From Bacteroidales bacterium UBA3289 (GTDB lineage: Bacteria; Bacteroidota; Bacteroidia; Bacteroidales; UBA932), in NCBI GenBank assembly GCA_002361625.1, contig DETL01000034.1, forward strand, positions 1 through 36,896: a stretch of 36,896 bases of DNA, in the 5' to 3' direction. Every line of letters begins with the position of its first letter. The first letter of the stretch is position 1. Made by a program: the position numbers and the translations under genes. Shown one piece after another: positions 17,652 to 26,698 of the stretch. The notes under the pieces were generated by a model. It saw only the letters and a list, made by a program, of their open reading frames with translations. It searched no databases and was not told the origin of the DNA.

Positions 17652-19286
17652 ATGAAAAAGTTGCTGACCTCCCTTGCCGTGACCTTCTGTGCCCTGACGG
17701 CCGTCGCCCAGGTGGTGTCGGTCCAGGGGCCTGCCGCCCGCGTGCCGCAGTACGGCCGGGCCGACTTCACGGTCACCCTGAAAGGGGAGTGGAACAACCC
17801 CTGGCTTCAGGAAGAAGCCGCCTTGGACCTGCTCCTGACGGCTCCTTCCGGAAAGCAGCTCGTGCTGCCCTGTTTCTATGTCGATGGCAAGAGCGGGGCG
17901 GAGAGCCGCTGGGCGGCCCGTTTCACCCCGCAGGAGAAGGGAACCTACACCTACCTGTTCCGCTACAGTGAGGACGGCCGTCCTGTCTCGGAATCTGCGA
18001 AAGGAAGTTTCGAGACGGGGAAGCCGGCTGGCCACGGCATCCTGCACGTGAAGGACAACTGGACGCTCCGGTACGATGACGGAACCCCGTTCCGGGGTGT
18101 GGCGGAGAACATCTGCTGGGAATCCCGTGCGAACGACGATTCCAAGTTCTTCAGTTCCCTCCACGAGATGCACGACCGGTACAACTATGACGTGATGCTA
18201 CCGCAGTTCGCGGCCGCCGGCGGCAATTTCACCCGGATGTGGATGTGCTCCTGGAACTTCCCGATCGACCGGCAGGACCGTTTCAACAATCCCCGCTACG
18301 AGGCTTCGGACGAATACATGAACCCGAGCGCCGTCGCCCGGTTGGACCATACCGTGGATCTGGCCGAACGGCTGGGCATCCGCATCATGCTGTGCATGGG
18401 CGGTGGCAATGTCCGGACGGACCGGGATTTCTTCAATTCGGCGGAAGCGAAGGCCCGTTACCGCAACTACCTCCGCTACATCGTCGCCCGCTGGGGCTAC
18501 AGCCCGGCTATCGGCATGTGGGAATTCTTCAACGAGATCGACAACATCCAGTTCCGCGACCAGCGGAATCCGATCCCGGCCTCCGAAATCGTGGCCTGGC
18601 ATACGGAGATGTCGGCCTACCTGAAGTCCATCGATCCTTTCGGCCATATCGTCACCACCTCCATCTCGCACCGCGACCTGGAAGGGCTGAACAGCGTGAA
18701 GGACATGGACATCAATCAGAAGCACATCTACCGGGCCACCTCTTCCATCCCGGGTACGATCATCCGCTATGAGCAGCAGTCCGGAAAACCGTATGTCATC
18801 GGCGAGTTCAGTTACGAGTGGGACTGGTCCCGGAATTTCGACGATTTCGCCGAGGACATGGACCTGGACTTCAAACGGGGACTCTGGTACGGTATCTTCT
18901 CGCCGACGCCCATTACGCCGATGAGTTGGTGGTGGGAGTATTTCGAGAACCGCGGCATGGTCCCGTACTTCCGGCATGTCCGGTATGTAAGCGACCGGAT
19001 GCTCAAGGATGGCAAGGGATCCTTCGAGACGGTCCCCGTACAGGCCGATGGCGCCGACGCTTTTGCCGTCCGTTGCGGGAAGAAGGTGTATGTCTATGCC
19101 TATAACGTATCCGACAAACCGGTGTCTTCCGTTTCCATCCCGATGGGAGGACGGTGCAAAGTGACGCCGTACGACTTCGGAAAGACCGCATTCCGGGGTG
19201 GGAAACGGGTGAAGCCGCAGGACGGCCGCCTCGTCATCCCGCTGGACCTGGCGCCGCGCTGCGAAGCCCTCTTTGAAATCAAGTAA
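17652..19286 (+). CDS. DUF5060 plus GH5-like glycoside hydrolase
   Basis: A 544-residue secreted enzyme; the signal peptide ends TAVAQ, giving a soluble periplasmic or exported protein. Residues ~22-120 form an Ig-like DUF5060 domain (FTVTLKGEWNNPWL; ARFTPQEKGTYTYLFRYSEDG). A TIM barrel follows from LRYDDGTPFRGVAENICW (~139) and carries MWEFFNEIDNIQ with acid/base E295 and YVIGEFSYEW with nucleophile E385, the GH-A clan arrangement. TPMSWWWEYF (near 420) supplies the aromatic strand 8. A C-terminal beta domain ends the protein. DUF5060 with a GH5-like barrel is a known pairing in Bacteroidota, but the specificity of this protein is not recognised; an exo- or endo-beta-mannosidic or beta-glucosidic role is inferred from context. 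Confidence 0.78.
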   Translation: MKKLLTSLAVTFCALTAVAQVVSVQGPAARVPQYGRADFTVTLKGEWNNPWLQEEAALDLLLTAPSGKQLVLPCFYVDGKSGAESRWAARFTPQEKGTYTYLFRYSEDGRPVSESAKGSFETGKPAGHGILHVKDNWTLRYDDGTPFRGVAENICWESRANDDSKFFSSLHEMHDRYNYDVMLPQFAAAGGNFTRMWMCSWNFPIDRQDRFNNPRYEASDEYMNPSAVARLDHTVDLAERLGIRIMLCMGGGNVRTDRDFFNSAEAKARYRNYLRYIVARWGYSPAIGMWEFFNEIDNIQFRDQRNPIPASEIVAWHTEMSAYLKSIDPFGHIVTTSISHRDLEGLNSVKDMDINQKHIYRATSSIPGTIIRYEQQSGKPYVIGEFSYEWDWSRNFDDFAEDMDLDFKRGLWYGIFSPTPITPMSWWWEYFENRGMVPYFRHVRYVSDRMLKDGKGSFETVPVQADGADAFAVRCGKKVYVYAYNVSDKPVSSVSIPMGGRCKVTPYDFGKTAFRGGKRVKPQDGRLVIPLDLAPRCEALFEIK

Positions 19287-19292
19287 CTGTCT

Positions 19293-22031
19293 ATGAGAAA
19301 GTCCATTCTCCTGATTATAAGTATGACCCTCATGGCCTGCCCGCTCGGGGCACAGGAAAGGCATCGCCAGCAGGTGTCCTCCAACTTCGGGCTGACCGCT
19401 CCCCACGACCCGGCGGACCTGCCGGTGTCGCGGGCGGCGGTCGTATGGCCGGAGCGGAATCCGAAGCAGGTGCCGGCCCCGCGGCTGGACCTTCAGGAGG
19501 ATGGCACTTGGCTGCTTGTCGGCGGCTGGGAACTCCGCGCGGCGGATTCCGACGAATGGCTGGACGCCGTCGTCCCGGGAACGGTCCTGACGTCACTGGT
19601 CGCTGACGGGGTGTATCCGGACCCGCATTACGGGCTGAACAACCTGGCCATTCCCGAGGACCTGTGCCGCAAGGACTGGTGGTACCGGACGGAACTGCCC
19701 CTGACGGATGAGTTGCTGGCCAAGGAAAAACTGGAACTGCTCTTCAACGGCATCAATTACCGGGCGGAGGTCTGGTTGAACGGCGGGAAACTCGGCCGTG
19801 TCGACGGCGCTTTCGTCCGCGGCCGCTTCGACATCACGGCCCTGGCCCGGAAGGAGAACCTGGTCGAGGTCCATATCTTCCCGCCGGCCAATCCCGGTAT
19901 TCCGCATGAGCAGTCGGCGCGGACCGGACGGGGACCGAACGGTGGCGTCCTGTGCCTGGACGGCCCCACCTTCATCAGCAGCGAAGGATGGGACTGGGTG
20001 CCGGGCGTCCGGGACCGTAACATCGGCATTTGGCAGGATGTGCGTCTGATCGCCTCCGACGGACTGACGCTGGGGGATACCCGGGTCGTCACGGACCTGC
20101 CGCTGCCTTCCACGGAGTATGCCGACCTGACGGTCCGGACGTCCGTGACCAATTCCCTGGAACATGCCGCCCCGGTCACCGTCCGGGCTGCAGGTGACGG
20201 GTTCATGGCAGAGACCCTCGTAAAAGTGCCTGCGGGCGCTACCGTCCCGGTCGAACTGCATGCCCGGATGGACCATCCGGCGCTCTGGATGCCGAACGGC
20301 TATGGCGAACCCAATCTCTATGACCTTTCGCTTACCTGCAGCGTCGATGGCCGGGTGTCCGACCGCCAGTCGCTCCGTTTCGGCGTCCGGGAATTCACCT
20401 ACGAACTGACGGCCGATGCACCCGGACGACCGGGCCTTCGGATCGGCTATGATCCCGCCCTCGGGGCCATCTTCAACAACCGCCTTCTCCGAGGCGCCGG
20501 TGGCGGCGTTTCGGTCCCCTCGCTCAAGGAGGGTATCGATCCGGACCGGCTTCCGCTTCTGGAACCGGACGCCATGGCGCCCTATCTCGTGGTCCGGGTG
20601 AACGGGGTCCGCATCTTCTGCAGAGGCGGCAACTGGGGCATGGATGACATGCTCAAGAATACGGCCCGGGAGCATCTGGAACCCTATTTCAAACTCCATC
20701 GGGCCGCCGGATTCAACATGGTCCGGAACTGGACCGGCGAAAATACGGAGGAGGTCTTCTACACCCTGTGCGACGAGTACGGCCTCCTGGTCTGGAACGA
20801 CTTCTGGATGTCCACGGAAGGGTACAACCTCCAGCCGGTGGACGAGAACCTTTTCATGGCCAATGCCGCCGATGTCGTCCGACGCTTCCGGAACCATCCT
20901 TCCATCGCCATCTGGTGTCCCCGCAATGAGGGGTATGCCCCGGAGAGTCTGGAAGCGAGACTGTCGGCCCTGATCGCGAAGGAAGACGGAACCCGGCTGT
21001 ATCTCCCGAATTCCCGGGATTGCAACCTGCGGCCGAGCGGACCCTGGCACTATTTCACCGATCCGGCCCGTTACTACACCGAGACTGCTGCCGGTTTCAA
21101 TACCGAACTGGGCTCTCCCTCCGTCCCCACGGCCCGATCCATGCGGAAATTCCTGCCGGAGGCCGACCTGTGGCCGATCGGGGATGCCTGGCATTACCAT
21201 GACCTGCATCCCGAGACGAAGGTGTTCCGCGAGTCGCTGGAGCGTCTCTACGGCCCGGCGACGGACCTGGACGACTTCTGCCGCAAGGCCCAGCTCATGG
21301 GCTACGACAGTTACCGCGCCATGTTCGAGTCCTGGAACAGCCGGCTGTGGGACAATACCTCCGGCGTCCTCCTCTGGATGTCGCATCCGGCCTGGCCCAG
21401 CGTGGAATGGCAGAGTTATTCCTGGGACGGCGAAACCATGGGCTCCTGGTTCGGCAGCAAGAAGGCCTGCACGCCGCTGCATGTCCAGATGAATCTGCAC
21501 GACCGGAAAGTGGTCCTGGTGAATACGACCCCGTCCGATACGCCGGACCTCACGGTGGAACTGACCGTGACGGACCTCTCCGGGAAAGTGCTTTATCGCC
21601 GTTTCGCCCGGAAGGTCTCGGTCGAAGCAAATTCGTCGATCCCCGTCTTTACGGCGGACATTTCCTCTTTCGAGGGAGTGGTCCTGGCCCGGCTTCGTTT
21701 GCTTGACATGGACTCGAAAGTGTTGGAAATCAATGATTATTTGCTCTCGGGCGGAGATGATTTCCTCCCCTTGAACGATCTTCCAAGCGTGACGCTGAAG
21801 GCGCGCCGCCTCCGGGACGGCCGCTATGAAATCTCCAATCCGTCCAGGGTCCTGGCCGTGGGCGTGAAACTGAATCTGATGCGTGGCGGCGAGCAGGTGC
21901 TCCCGGCCCTTTTCTCCGACGGGTACTTCCATCTGCTTCCCCGGGAGAAGCGCATCATCGACGTGGAATATGACGGCGGCGGGGTGGTTACCCTTTCCGC
22001 CGAAGGCTATAACATTGACGGAATCCGATGA
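19293..22031 (+). CDS. GH2-family exo-glycosidase, beta-mannosidase-like
   Basis: A 912-residue secreted GH2 enzyme. After the signal (ending PLGAQ) come the sugar-binding jelly roll (GTWLLVGGWELR; WYRTELPLTDELLA; FNGINYRAEVWLNGGKLG), an Ig-like domain, a TIM barrel and C-terminal beta domains. CRGGNWGMDDML and AIWCPRNEGYAPES give acid/base E546, and FNTELGSPSVPT gives nucleophile E605. The layout resembles beta-mannosidases and exo-beta-glucosaminidases more than beta-galactosidases, but the Cys-Pro-Arg before Asn-Glu is not the standard beta-mannosidase wording, so substrate is uncertain. It overlaps the GH30 gene by four bases (ATGA), implying coupled translation. Removal of terminal beta-mannose from imported oligosaccharides is the working guess. 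Confidence 0.85.
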   Translation: MRKSILLIISMTLMACPLGAQERHRQQVSSNFGLTAPHDPADLPVSRAAVVWPERNPKQVPAPRLDLQEDGTWLLVGGWELRAADSDEWLDAVVPGTVLTSLVADGVYPDPHYGLNNLAIPEDLCRKDWWYRTELPLTDELLAKEKLELLFNGINYRAEVWLNGGKLGRVDGAFVRGRFDITALARKENLVEVHIFPPANPGIPHEQSARTGRGPNGGVLCLDGPTFISSEGWDWVPGVRDRNIGIWQDVRLIASDGLTLGDTRVVTDLPLPSTEYADLTVRTSVTNSLEHAAPVTVRAAGDGFMAETLVKVPAGATVPVELHARMDHPALWMPNGYGEPNLYDLSLTCSVDGRVSDRQSLRFGVREFTYELTADAPGRPGLRIGYDPALGAIFNNRLLRGAGGGVSVPSLKEGIDPDRLPLLEPDAMAPYLVVRVNGVRIFCRGGNWGMDDMLKNTAREHLEPYFKLHRAAGFNMVRNWTGENTEEVFYTLCDEYGLLVWNDFWMSTEGYNLQPVDENLFMANAADVVRRFRNHPSIAIWCPRNEGYAPESLEARLSALIAKEDGTRLYLPNSRDCNLRPSGPWHYFTDPARYYTETAAGFNTELGSPSVPTARSMRKFLPEADLWPIGDAWHYHDLHPETKVFRESLERLYGPATDLDDFCRKAQLMGYDSYRAMFESWNSRLWDNTSGVLLWMSHPAWPSVEWQSYSWDGETMGSWFGSKKACTPLHVQMNLHDRKVVLVNTTPSDTPDLTVELTVTDLSGKVLYRRFARKVSVEANSSIPVFTADISSFEGVVLARLRLLDMDSKVLEINDYLLSGGDDFLPLNDLPSVTLKARRLRDGRYEISNPSRVLAVGVKLNLMRGGEQVLPALFSDGYFHLLPREKRIIDVEYDGGGVVTLSAEGYNIDGIR

Positions 22032-23500
22032 AAAGACTGATTCTCATACCGCTTATCTTCCTGGGCCTGGCCGCTTCCGGACAGCGGACGCTGCAGCAGC
22101 GGGTGACGACCCCTGACGGAGAGAAACTTTATTCCGCCGCTCCCGATGTGGCTTTCGTGGATGAGCGCGGAGACCGTTCCGTCCCCATCATCGTGGACGG
22201 GCGGCAATCCTACCAGGAAATGCTGGGGTTCGGATTCTCGCTCACCGGCGGCAGTGCCGAACTCCTGATGAAGATGGATGCATCGGCCCGTTCCCGCATC
22301 CTCTCTGAACTCTTCGGCCAGGATCCCGGCCAATTGAATATCAGCGTGGTACGCCTTACGGTAGGTGCCTCGGACATGAACAGTTTCGTCTTCTCCTACG
22401 GCGACATGCCGGAGGGTAAGACGGACTGGGACCTGGAGCATTTCTCCCTGTCGCAGGATCTGAAGGACGTGGTGCCGGTGATGCAGGAGATCCTGTCCAT
22501 CCATCCGGATATCTGGGTAATGGCCTCGCCCTGGTCCGCACCTGCCTGGATGAAGGAAGAATATGACGTCCGCGGTCCGAAACTGCGCCGGGAATGCTAT
22601 GACGTGTATGCCCGCTACCTGGCCCGGTATATCGTGGAAATGGGGAAAAAGGGAATCCGGATCGATGCCCTGACCATCCAGAACGAACCGCTGAACTCGC
22701 GGAACACACCCTCCATGCCCTGGAGTCCGGAAGACCAGAAGGTCTTCATCCGGGACTGTCTGGGCCCGCAGTTCGAGAAGCAGGGAATCGGAACGGACAT
22801 CCTCCTGTTCGACCACAACTGCGACCGGCCGGATTACCCGCTCTCCATCCTGGAAGACCCGAAGGCCGCATCCTATGCGGCGGGATCGGCCTTCCACCAC
22901 TATATGGGCGACCCTTCGGCCATGACGCAGGTCCATCAGTTCCGGCCGGACAAGGATATCTATTTCACCGAACAGATGATCGTGGACCGCTCCGGCGGGC
23001 CGGTGACGCGGCAGATCGCCCCCTCCGTGAAGCGGATGCTCATCGACATTCCCCGCAACTGGAGCCGGAACGTCATCCTGTGGAACCTGGCGGCCGATCC
23101 GGAGGCGAATCCGCACACCGGCAACGGGGGCTGCCCGTTCTGCTTCGGCGCCATTACCCTGGACGGCAATACGGTGACGCGGAACCTGGCCTATTACGTG
23201 GTGGCGCATGCCTCCGCCCTGGTCCCCAAGGGCTCTTTCCGGATCCATTCCACGGCTCCGGACGATCCGGCCGGCTTCCTGTTCGAGGATGAACAGGCAC
23301 CCGGAGCCATGCGCCTGATGCGCTACGACCGGGCGGGCGTGCTTCCCAACGTGGCTTTCCGGACACCGGACGGCCGGGTGGTCTTGGTCGTTGCGAACAC
23401 GTCTTCCTCCGTCCAGAGGGTGAAGATCCAATACAATGGACAGTTTGCCACGGTAACCCTTCCTTCGGGCGCCGTGGGTACATACGAGTGGGCTTTATGA
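22028..23500 (+). CDS. GH30-family glycoside hydrolase
   Basis: A 490-residue enzyme with a signal peptide ending LAASGQ, probably periplasmic. Family features: MLGFGFSLTGGSAELL near the N terminus, LRL-type strand ISVVRLTVGASDMN (~105-118), MASPWSAPAWMK (165-176), IQNEPLN with acid/base E220, IYFTEQMIV with nucleophile E315, and the second beta-sandwich built from both ends of the chain. The wording around both Glu residues resembles GH30 subfamily 3, which includes beta-1,6-glucanases, rather than the xylanase subfamilies; this is a recollection-based assignment. Such an activity would not be needed for plain mannan, so it hints at a mixed or second substrate. Both ends overlap neighbours by four bases (GH2 upstream, CE1-like esterase downstream). 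Confidence 0.88.
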   Translation: MKRLILIPLIFLGLAASGQRTLQQRVTTPDGEKLYSAAPDVAFVDERGDRSVPIIVDGRQSYQEMLGFGFSLTGGSAELLMKMDASARSRILSELFGQDPGQLNISVVRLTVGASDMNSFVFSYGDMPEGKTDWDLEHFSLSQDLKDVVPVMQEILSIHPDIWVMASPWSAPAWMKEEYDVRGPKLRRECYDVYARYLARYIVEMGKKGIRIDALTIQNEPLNSRNTPSMPWSPEDQKVFIRDCLGPQFEKQGIGTDILLFDHNCDRPDYPLSILEDPKAASYAAGSAFHHYMGDPSAMTQVHQFRPDKDIYFTEQMIVDRSGGPVTRQIAPSVKRMLIDIPRNWSRNVILWNLAADPEANPHTGNGGCPFCFGAITLDGNTVTRNLAYYVVAHASALVPKGSFRIHSTAPDDPAGFLFEDEQAPGAMRLMRYDRAGVLPNVAFRTPDGRVVLVVANTSSSVQRVKIQYNGQFATVTLPSGAVGTYEWAL

Positions 23501-24621
23501 AGAATATCCTGACACTTCTGGTTTTGTTTTGTGCCATGACCCTGCAGGCACAGACTTTCTCCACCGCCGGCTGGTGGGCGCCGTCCGCGCCGAAATTCTC
23601 CCCGGTCGTCGGGGAGGACGGGATGATTACATTCCGTCTCAGGGCTCCGAAAGCACGGCAGGTCAAGCTGGCGTTCGGGGAAGGGGATGTGCTAGTGAAG
23701 GAAATGACCCAGCGCCCGGATGGCGTGTGGGAGGCGACTGTGGGCCCGGTGGCTCCGGGTGAATATGAATACAAGTTCGAGGTGGACGGCTTGAAGGTAC
23801 TGGATTACGGCAATCCTTCGGTCAAGGCCGGCACCGAGATCTACGGCAATACGGTGGAGGTCTTCGGATCCGAACCCCGCATCGACGAGCGCCGGCTGAC
23901 GGGCAGCGAAGTGGATGTCATCAGTTATCGGAGTTCGGCGCTGGGGACTTACCGCCGCGTCTGCGTATATGTTCCGGCTGTCTATTATGAACAGCCCAAA
24001 CGGAAGTACCCGGTCCTGTATCTCCGGCATGGCGGCGGTGACCACGAACGCAGTTGGTGGGAGAGCGCCCATGCCGATGCGATCCTCGACAACGCCATCG
24101 CTTCCGGCGCCGAACCGATGCTGGTCGTCATGACGAACGGCCTCACGGACGGTTCCTGGGCCGGCGGAAGCACGCCGGAAGGAATCGCCCTGCTTGAGCA
24201 GGAACTGCTGCAGGACGTGATTCCGCTGGTGGAGAAACGCTATCGCGTAAAGAAGGACAGGCAGTCCCGGGCCATCGCCGGCCTTTCCATGGGCGGCGGC
24301 CAGGCCTTCGTCATCGGCCTGAACAATTTGGACAAGTTCGCCTGGGTGGGCGAGTTCAGCTCGGGCCTGCTGAGTGACGTGGCACTGGACCTCGGCACTT
24401 ATGGCGTGAGCCTGGATGCATCCCGCATCAATGGGGCGCTGAATCTCCTTTGGATTTCCTGCGGAACCGAGGACGAGCGCTGGGAAGGACATCGGGCCTT
24501 CTCCGCGAAACTGGATTCCCTGGGGATTGCCCATGCCTTCGAATCTGCGCCCTATGCGCATGAGTGGCAGTTCTGGCGCGAGCAGTTGTATGCTTTCGCC
24601 GGACGGATTTTCAAGAAATAA
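23497..24621 (+). CDS. CE1-like carbohydrate esterase with N-terminal E-set domain
   Basis: A 374-residue secreted alpha/beta-hydrolase; signal MKNILTLLVLFCAMTLQAQ. I use the ATG at 23497, which overlaps the GH30 stop (ATGA). Residues ~40-125 form a CBM48/E-set immunoglobulin-like domain (TFRLRAPKARQVKLAF; PGEYEYKFEVDGLKVLD). The esterase D/CE1-type catalytic domain follows: YPVLYLRHGGGDHERSWW, oxyanion region, AGLSMGGGQ with nucleophile S264, and likely D326 (SCGTEDE) and H355 (YAHEW) to complete the triad. Relatives remove acetyl or feruloyl groups from plant polysaccharides. In this locus, deacetylation of acetylated mannan oligosaccharides in the periplasm is a fair inference; feruloyl esterase is the alternative. 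Confidence 0.85.
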   Translation: MKNILTLLVLFCAMTLQAQTFSTAGWWAPSAPKFSPVVGEDGMITFRLRAPKARQVKLAFGEGDVLVKEMTQRPDGVWEATVGPVAPGEYEYKFEVDGLKVLDYGNPSVKAGTEIYGNTVEVFGSEPRIDERRLTGSEVDVISYRSSALGTYRRVCVYVPAVYYEQPKRKYPVLYLRHGGGDHERSWWESAHADAILDNAIASGAEPMLVVMTNGLTDGSWAGGSTPEGIALLEQELLQDVIPLVEKRYRVKKDRQSRAIAGLSMGGGQAFVIGLNNLDKFAWVGEFSSGLLSDVALDLGTYGVSLDASRINGALNLLWISCGTEDERWEGHRAFSAKLDSLGIAHAFESAPYAHEWQFWREQLYAFAGRIFKK

Positions 24622-24640
24622 CGATTAAACATTTACCGAT

Positions 24641-26590
24641 ATGAAAAAAGCATTGATCCTTTTGGTCCCCGCCCTGGCGCTGCTGGCGTCCTGCGGCGAT
24701 GCCATCGAGATTCCCGATGTGAGCGGCTCCGGGAATACGCCCGGCAACGTGAACCCGGACGTCCCGCTCGCGGGCGACGTCGTGTTCACGGCCACCCTGG
24801 CGGATCTGCCTGACGGCTCCCAGCCCACCTGGGCGCAGGGCGACGCCATCCTCCTGTCGGACGGTTCCACGGTCCAGACGCTCACGAACCGGGCCGCCGC
24901 CGATCAGGTGGCCGAGTTCCCCGGCAAGGTGACGGAAGGGAAGACTTCTTTCGTCGCCGTCTCTCCGGCGGCGGAAGGGATTTCTTTCAGCGGGAGCGGT
25001 TTCTCGTTCGAGATTCCCGTAACCCAGTCCGGCGCCGGTGCCGCCTTCCGGGTGGCGAAGGCCTCCGGGACGCACCTGTTCTTCCAGAGCCTGGTCTCCG
25101 AGATCCGCTTCACGGTGGATTTCGAAGGGGCGACCAAGGTCCGGTTCCAGACCGCCGGTGAGAAGATCGCCGGAACGGTCACGGTCGATTATTCCGGGGA
25201 GAAACCCGTAGCAACCGGTTCTTCGGACTATGTGGAGGTGGCGGGCCCCTTCGAGAAGGGAAAGGCCTATGCTTTCTCCGCCCTTCCCGGCAGCCTGGAC
25301 GGCTACAGCGTCATCGTCTATGCCGGCGATGCGGAAAAGGCCCATATCACCGGTGAAGCCGTGGAACTGAAGGAGGGACTTTCCGCTACGCTGCCTGCTT
25401 TCGCCGAGGATATCCCGACCTACCGCATCACCAACCTGTGGGTCGGCGGCGGTACCGGTCCGGAGTACGGCGGTGGCGGTATCATCGACATCCTCACCAA
25501 GCCCGACTATTTCAACGACGAGGACGGCCGCGGCATCACGGCGCTTGCGGACAACTATTACCAGCTCCGTCCGGACGGGACGTTCGTGAACTATGCCGGC
25601 GAGGACGCCCGCAACTGGTGGTTCGTCTATTCCGGCAGCGTGAATCCCGTGAACGGGAAGGACATCGACCTGAGAAAGTTCTATGACGTCCTTCCGCTTT
25701 CCGAGGGACAGTATGCCGTCGACGGCTCCACGGTCACGCTCACCAAGGCCGACGGTACGACCACGACGGCTGCCTGGATGGCTCCGGGCGAGTATGATGT
25801 GCCGGGTACGGGCAAGAAGGTGACCCTCACGCATCAGGCCCTGGCGTTCACCGTCACGGGCGGCAAGGACGACTGGAACAACATCTACAAGGACTACGAC
25901 AAGATCGCGGCCCGGCCGCGGGCCTTCATCGTCGAACTGGAGCAACTTCCGGACGGATTCGTCGTTCCCGAGGCTTCCCGTACCTTCGATGCGGACTTCG
26001 AGTATGTCCCGCCGGTGGATCCGGGCGACAAGTTCGACTGGGCCAGCCTGCCCGGCAGTTGGAACGTGTTCGGCGGCAACGCTTCGCCGTACGGCATCTT
26101 CGTCCTGGGTGGTTCCGGCGACGACCCGGCCTTCGTGAGCCCCATCGACAAGAGCTGGGACTGGGACGACAGCATCTGGAAGGAGTCCGACAACGGTTTC
26201 GTGATCGCCGTGACCTCCATGGAGGGAACGACCGTCAAGGGTACGACCAACTGGTGGGCCGGTAACGACGGCGCCTTCTGGAACTACACCTGGAAGAATA
26301 CCGGAGAGGACCTGTCCCGCTTCTATGACCAGATCCCGAAGGGCAAGCACGAGTTCACGCTGGACATGGTCACGATGACGGTCACCCTGGGCAACGGGCA
26401 TGTGGCGAAGTTCCTCACGCCGGGTACGCACGAGTTCGTCTATGGCAAGACCTTCGAAGTGCGCGACGGCTGCTTCGCCCTGGCCTTCCACCTGATGGAC
26501 CCGATTGCGGCCACTTCCCAGCGCTGGACCGACGTGGACCGCTTCGTGAACGCTCCGCTCGAGTATGTGATCATGTTCGAGAAGCAGTAG
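24641..26590 (+). CDS. Trp-rich lipoprotein with tandem repeat, probable surface glycan-binding protein
   Basis: A 649-residue lipoprotein (ALLASC, Cys 18). Residues ~45-250 form a beta-rich N-terminal region resembling fimbrillin/Mfa-like domains (FTATLADLPDG; TWAQGDAILLSDG). Two related modules follow, ~262-436 and ~467-649. Matching points are DIDLRKFYDVLPLSEGQY and GEDLSRFYDQIPKGKHEF; TAAWMAPGEYDV and VAKFLTPGTHEF; RPRAFIVELEQ and LEYVIMFEK. Both copies are rich in Trp and Tyr (NWWFVY; NWWAGNDGAFWNY). The lipoprotein at 5525-6562 carries a third copy. No catalytic motif is visible, so glycan binding at the cell surface is inferred. It is the last gene of the main block and is followed by a strong terminator. 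Confidence 0.65.
   Translation: MKKALILLVPALALLASCGDAIEIPDVSGSGNTPGNVNPDVPLAGDVVFTATLADLPDGSQPTWAQGDAILLSDGSTVQTLTNRAAADQVAEFPGKVTEGKTSFVAVSPAAEGISFSGSGFSFEIPVTQSGAGAAFRVAKASGTHLFFQSLVSEIRFTVDFEGATKVRFQTAGEKIAGTVTVDYSGEKPVATGSSDYVEVAGPFEKGKAYAFSALPGSLDGYSVIVYAGDAEKAHITGEAVELKEGLSATLPAFAEDIPTYRITNLWVGGGTGPEYGGGGIIDILTKPDYFNDEDGRGITALADNYYQLRPDGTFVNYAGEDARNWWFVYSGSVNPVNGKDIDLRKFYDVLPLSEGQYAVDGSTVTLTKADGTTTTAAWMAPGEYDVPGTGKKVTLTHQALAFTVTGGKDDWNNIYKDYDKIAARPRAFIVELEQLPDGFVVPEASRTFDADFEYVPPVDPGDKFDWASLPGSWNVFGGNASPYGIFVLGGSGDDPAFVSPIDKSWDWDDSIWKESDNGFVIAVTSMEGTTVKGTTNWWAGNDGAFWNYTWKNTGEDLSRFYDQIPKGKHEFTLDMVTMTVTLGNGHVAKFLTPGTHEFVYGKTFEVRDGCFALAFHLMDPIAATSQRWTDVDRFVNAPLEYVIMFEKQ
25424..26587 (+). 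repeat. tandem protein-level repeat in the Trp-rich lipoprotein
   Basis: The two copies cover roughly 25424-25948 and 26039-26587, joined by a linker with DFEYVPPVDPGD. The duplication is visible in the protein and diverged in DNA, so it is old rather than a recent tandem duplication. Confidence 0.7.
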
Positions 26591-26618
26591 CATTCCAACG
26601 CTCTCCAAGACTATTTTG

Positions 26619-26661
26619 CGTACAAGGTGTGCTGTCTGAAATCACACCTTGTACGTTTTTT
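26619..26661 (+). terminator. rho-independent terminator of the main PUL block
   Basis: A perfect 13-bp stem (CGTACAAGGTGTG at 26619-26631 with its complement at 26643-26655) encloses an 11-base loop and is followed by six T residues. It begins 28 bases after the stop of the Trp-rich lipoprotein and precedes a separate promoter. Confidence 0.9.
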
Positions 26662-26673
26662 ATGGAAAATGCC

Positions 26674-26681
26674 TATCTTTA
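26674..26681 (+). promoter_or_regulatory. possible -7 box for the esterase/peptidase unit
   Basis: TATCTTTA matches TAnnTTTG at all but the last base and lies 17 bases before the first ATG at 26699, just after the terminator. The surroundings are AT-rich. A -33 box is not clear. Confidence 0.45.
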
Positions 26682-26698
26682 TAGGAATAAACATTGAT

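Noticed and set aside
13160..19406. Minus-strand frames of 684, 489 and 402 codons opposite SusC 2, SusD 2 and the GH5-like gene
   Set aside because: No recognisable domain, and each mirrors a real gene in the same codon register.
26627..26698. 24-codon N-terminal extension of the SASA-like esterase
   Set aside because: It starts inside the stem of a strong terminator and would hide the signal peptide.
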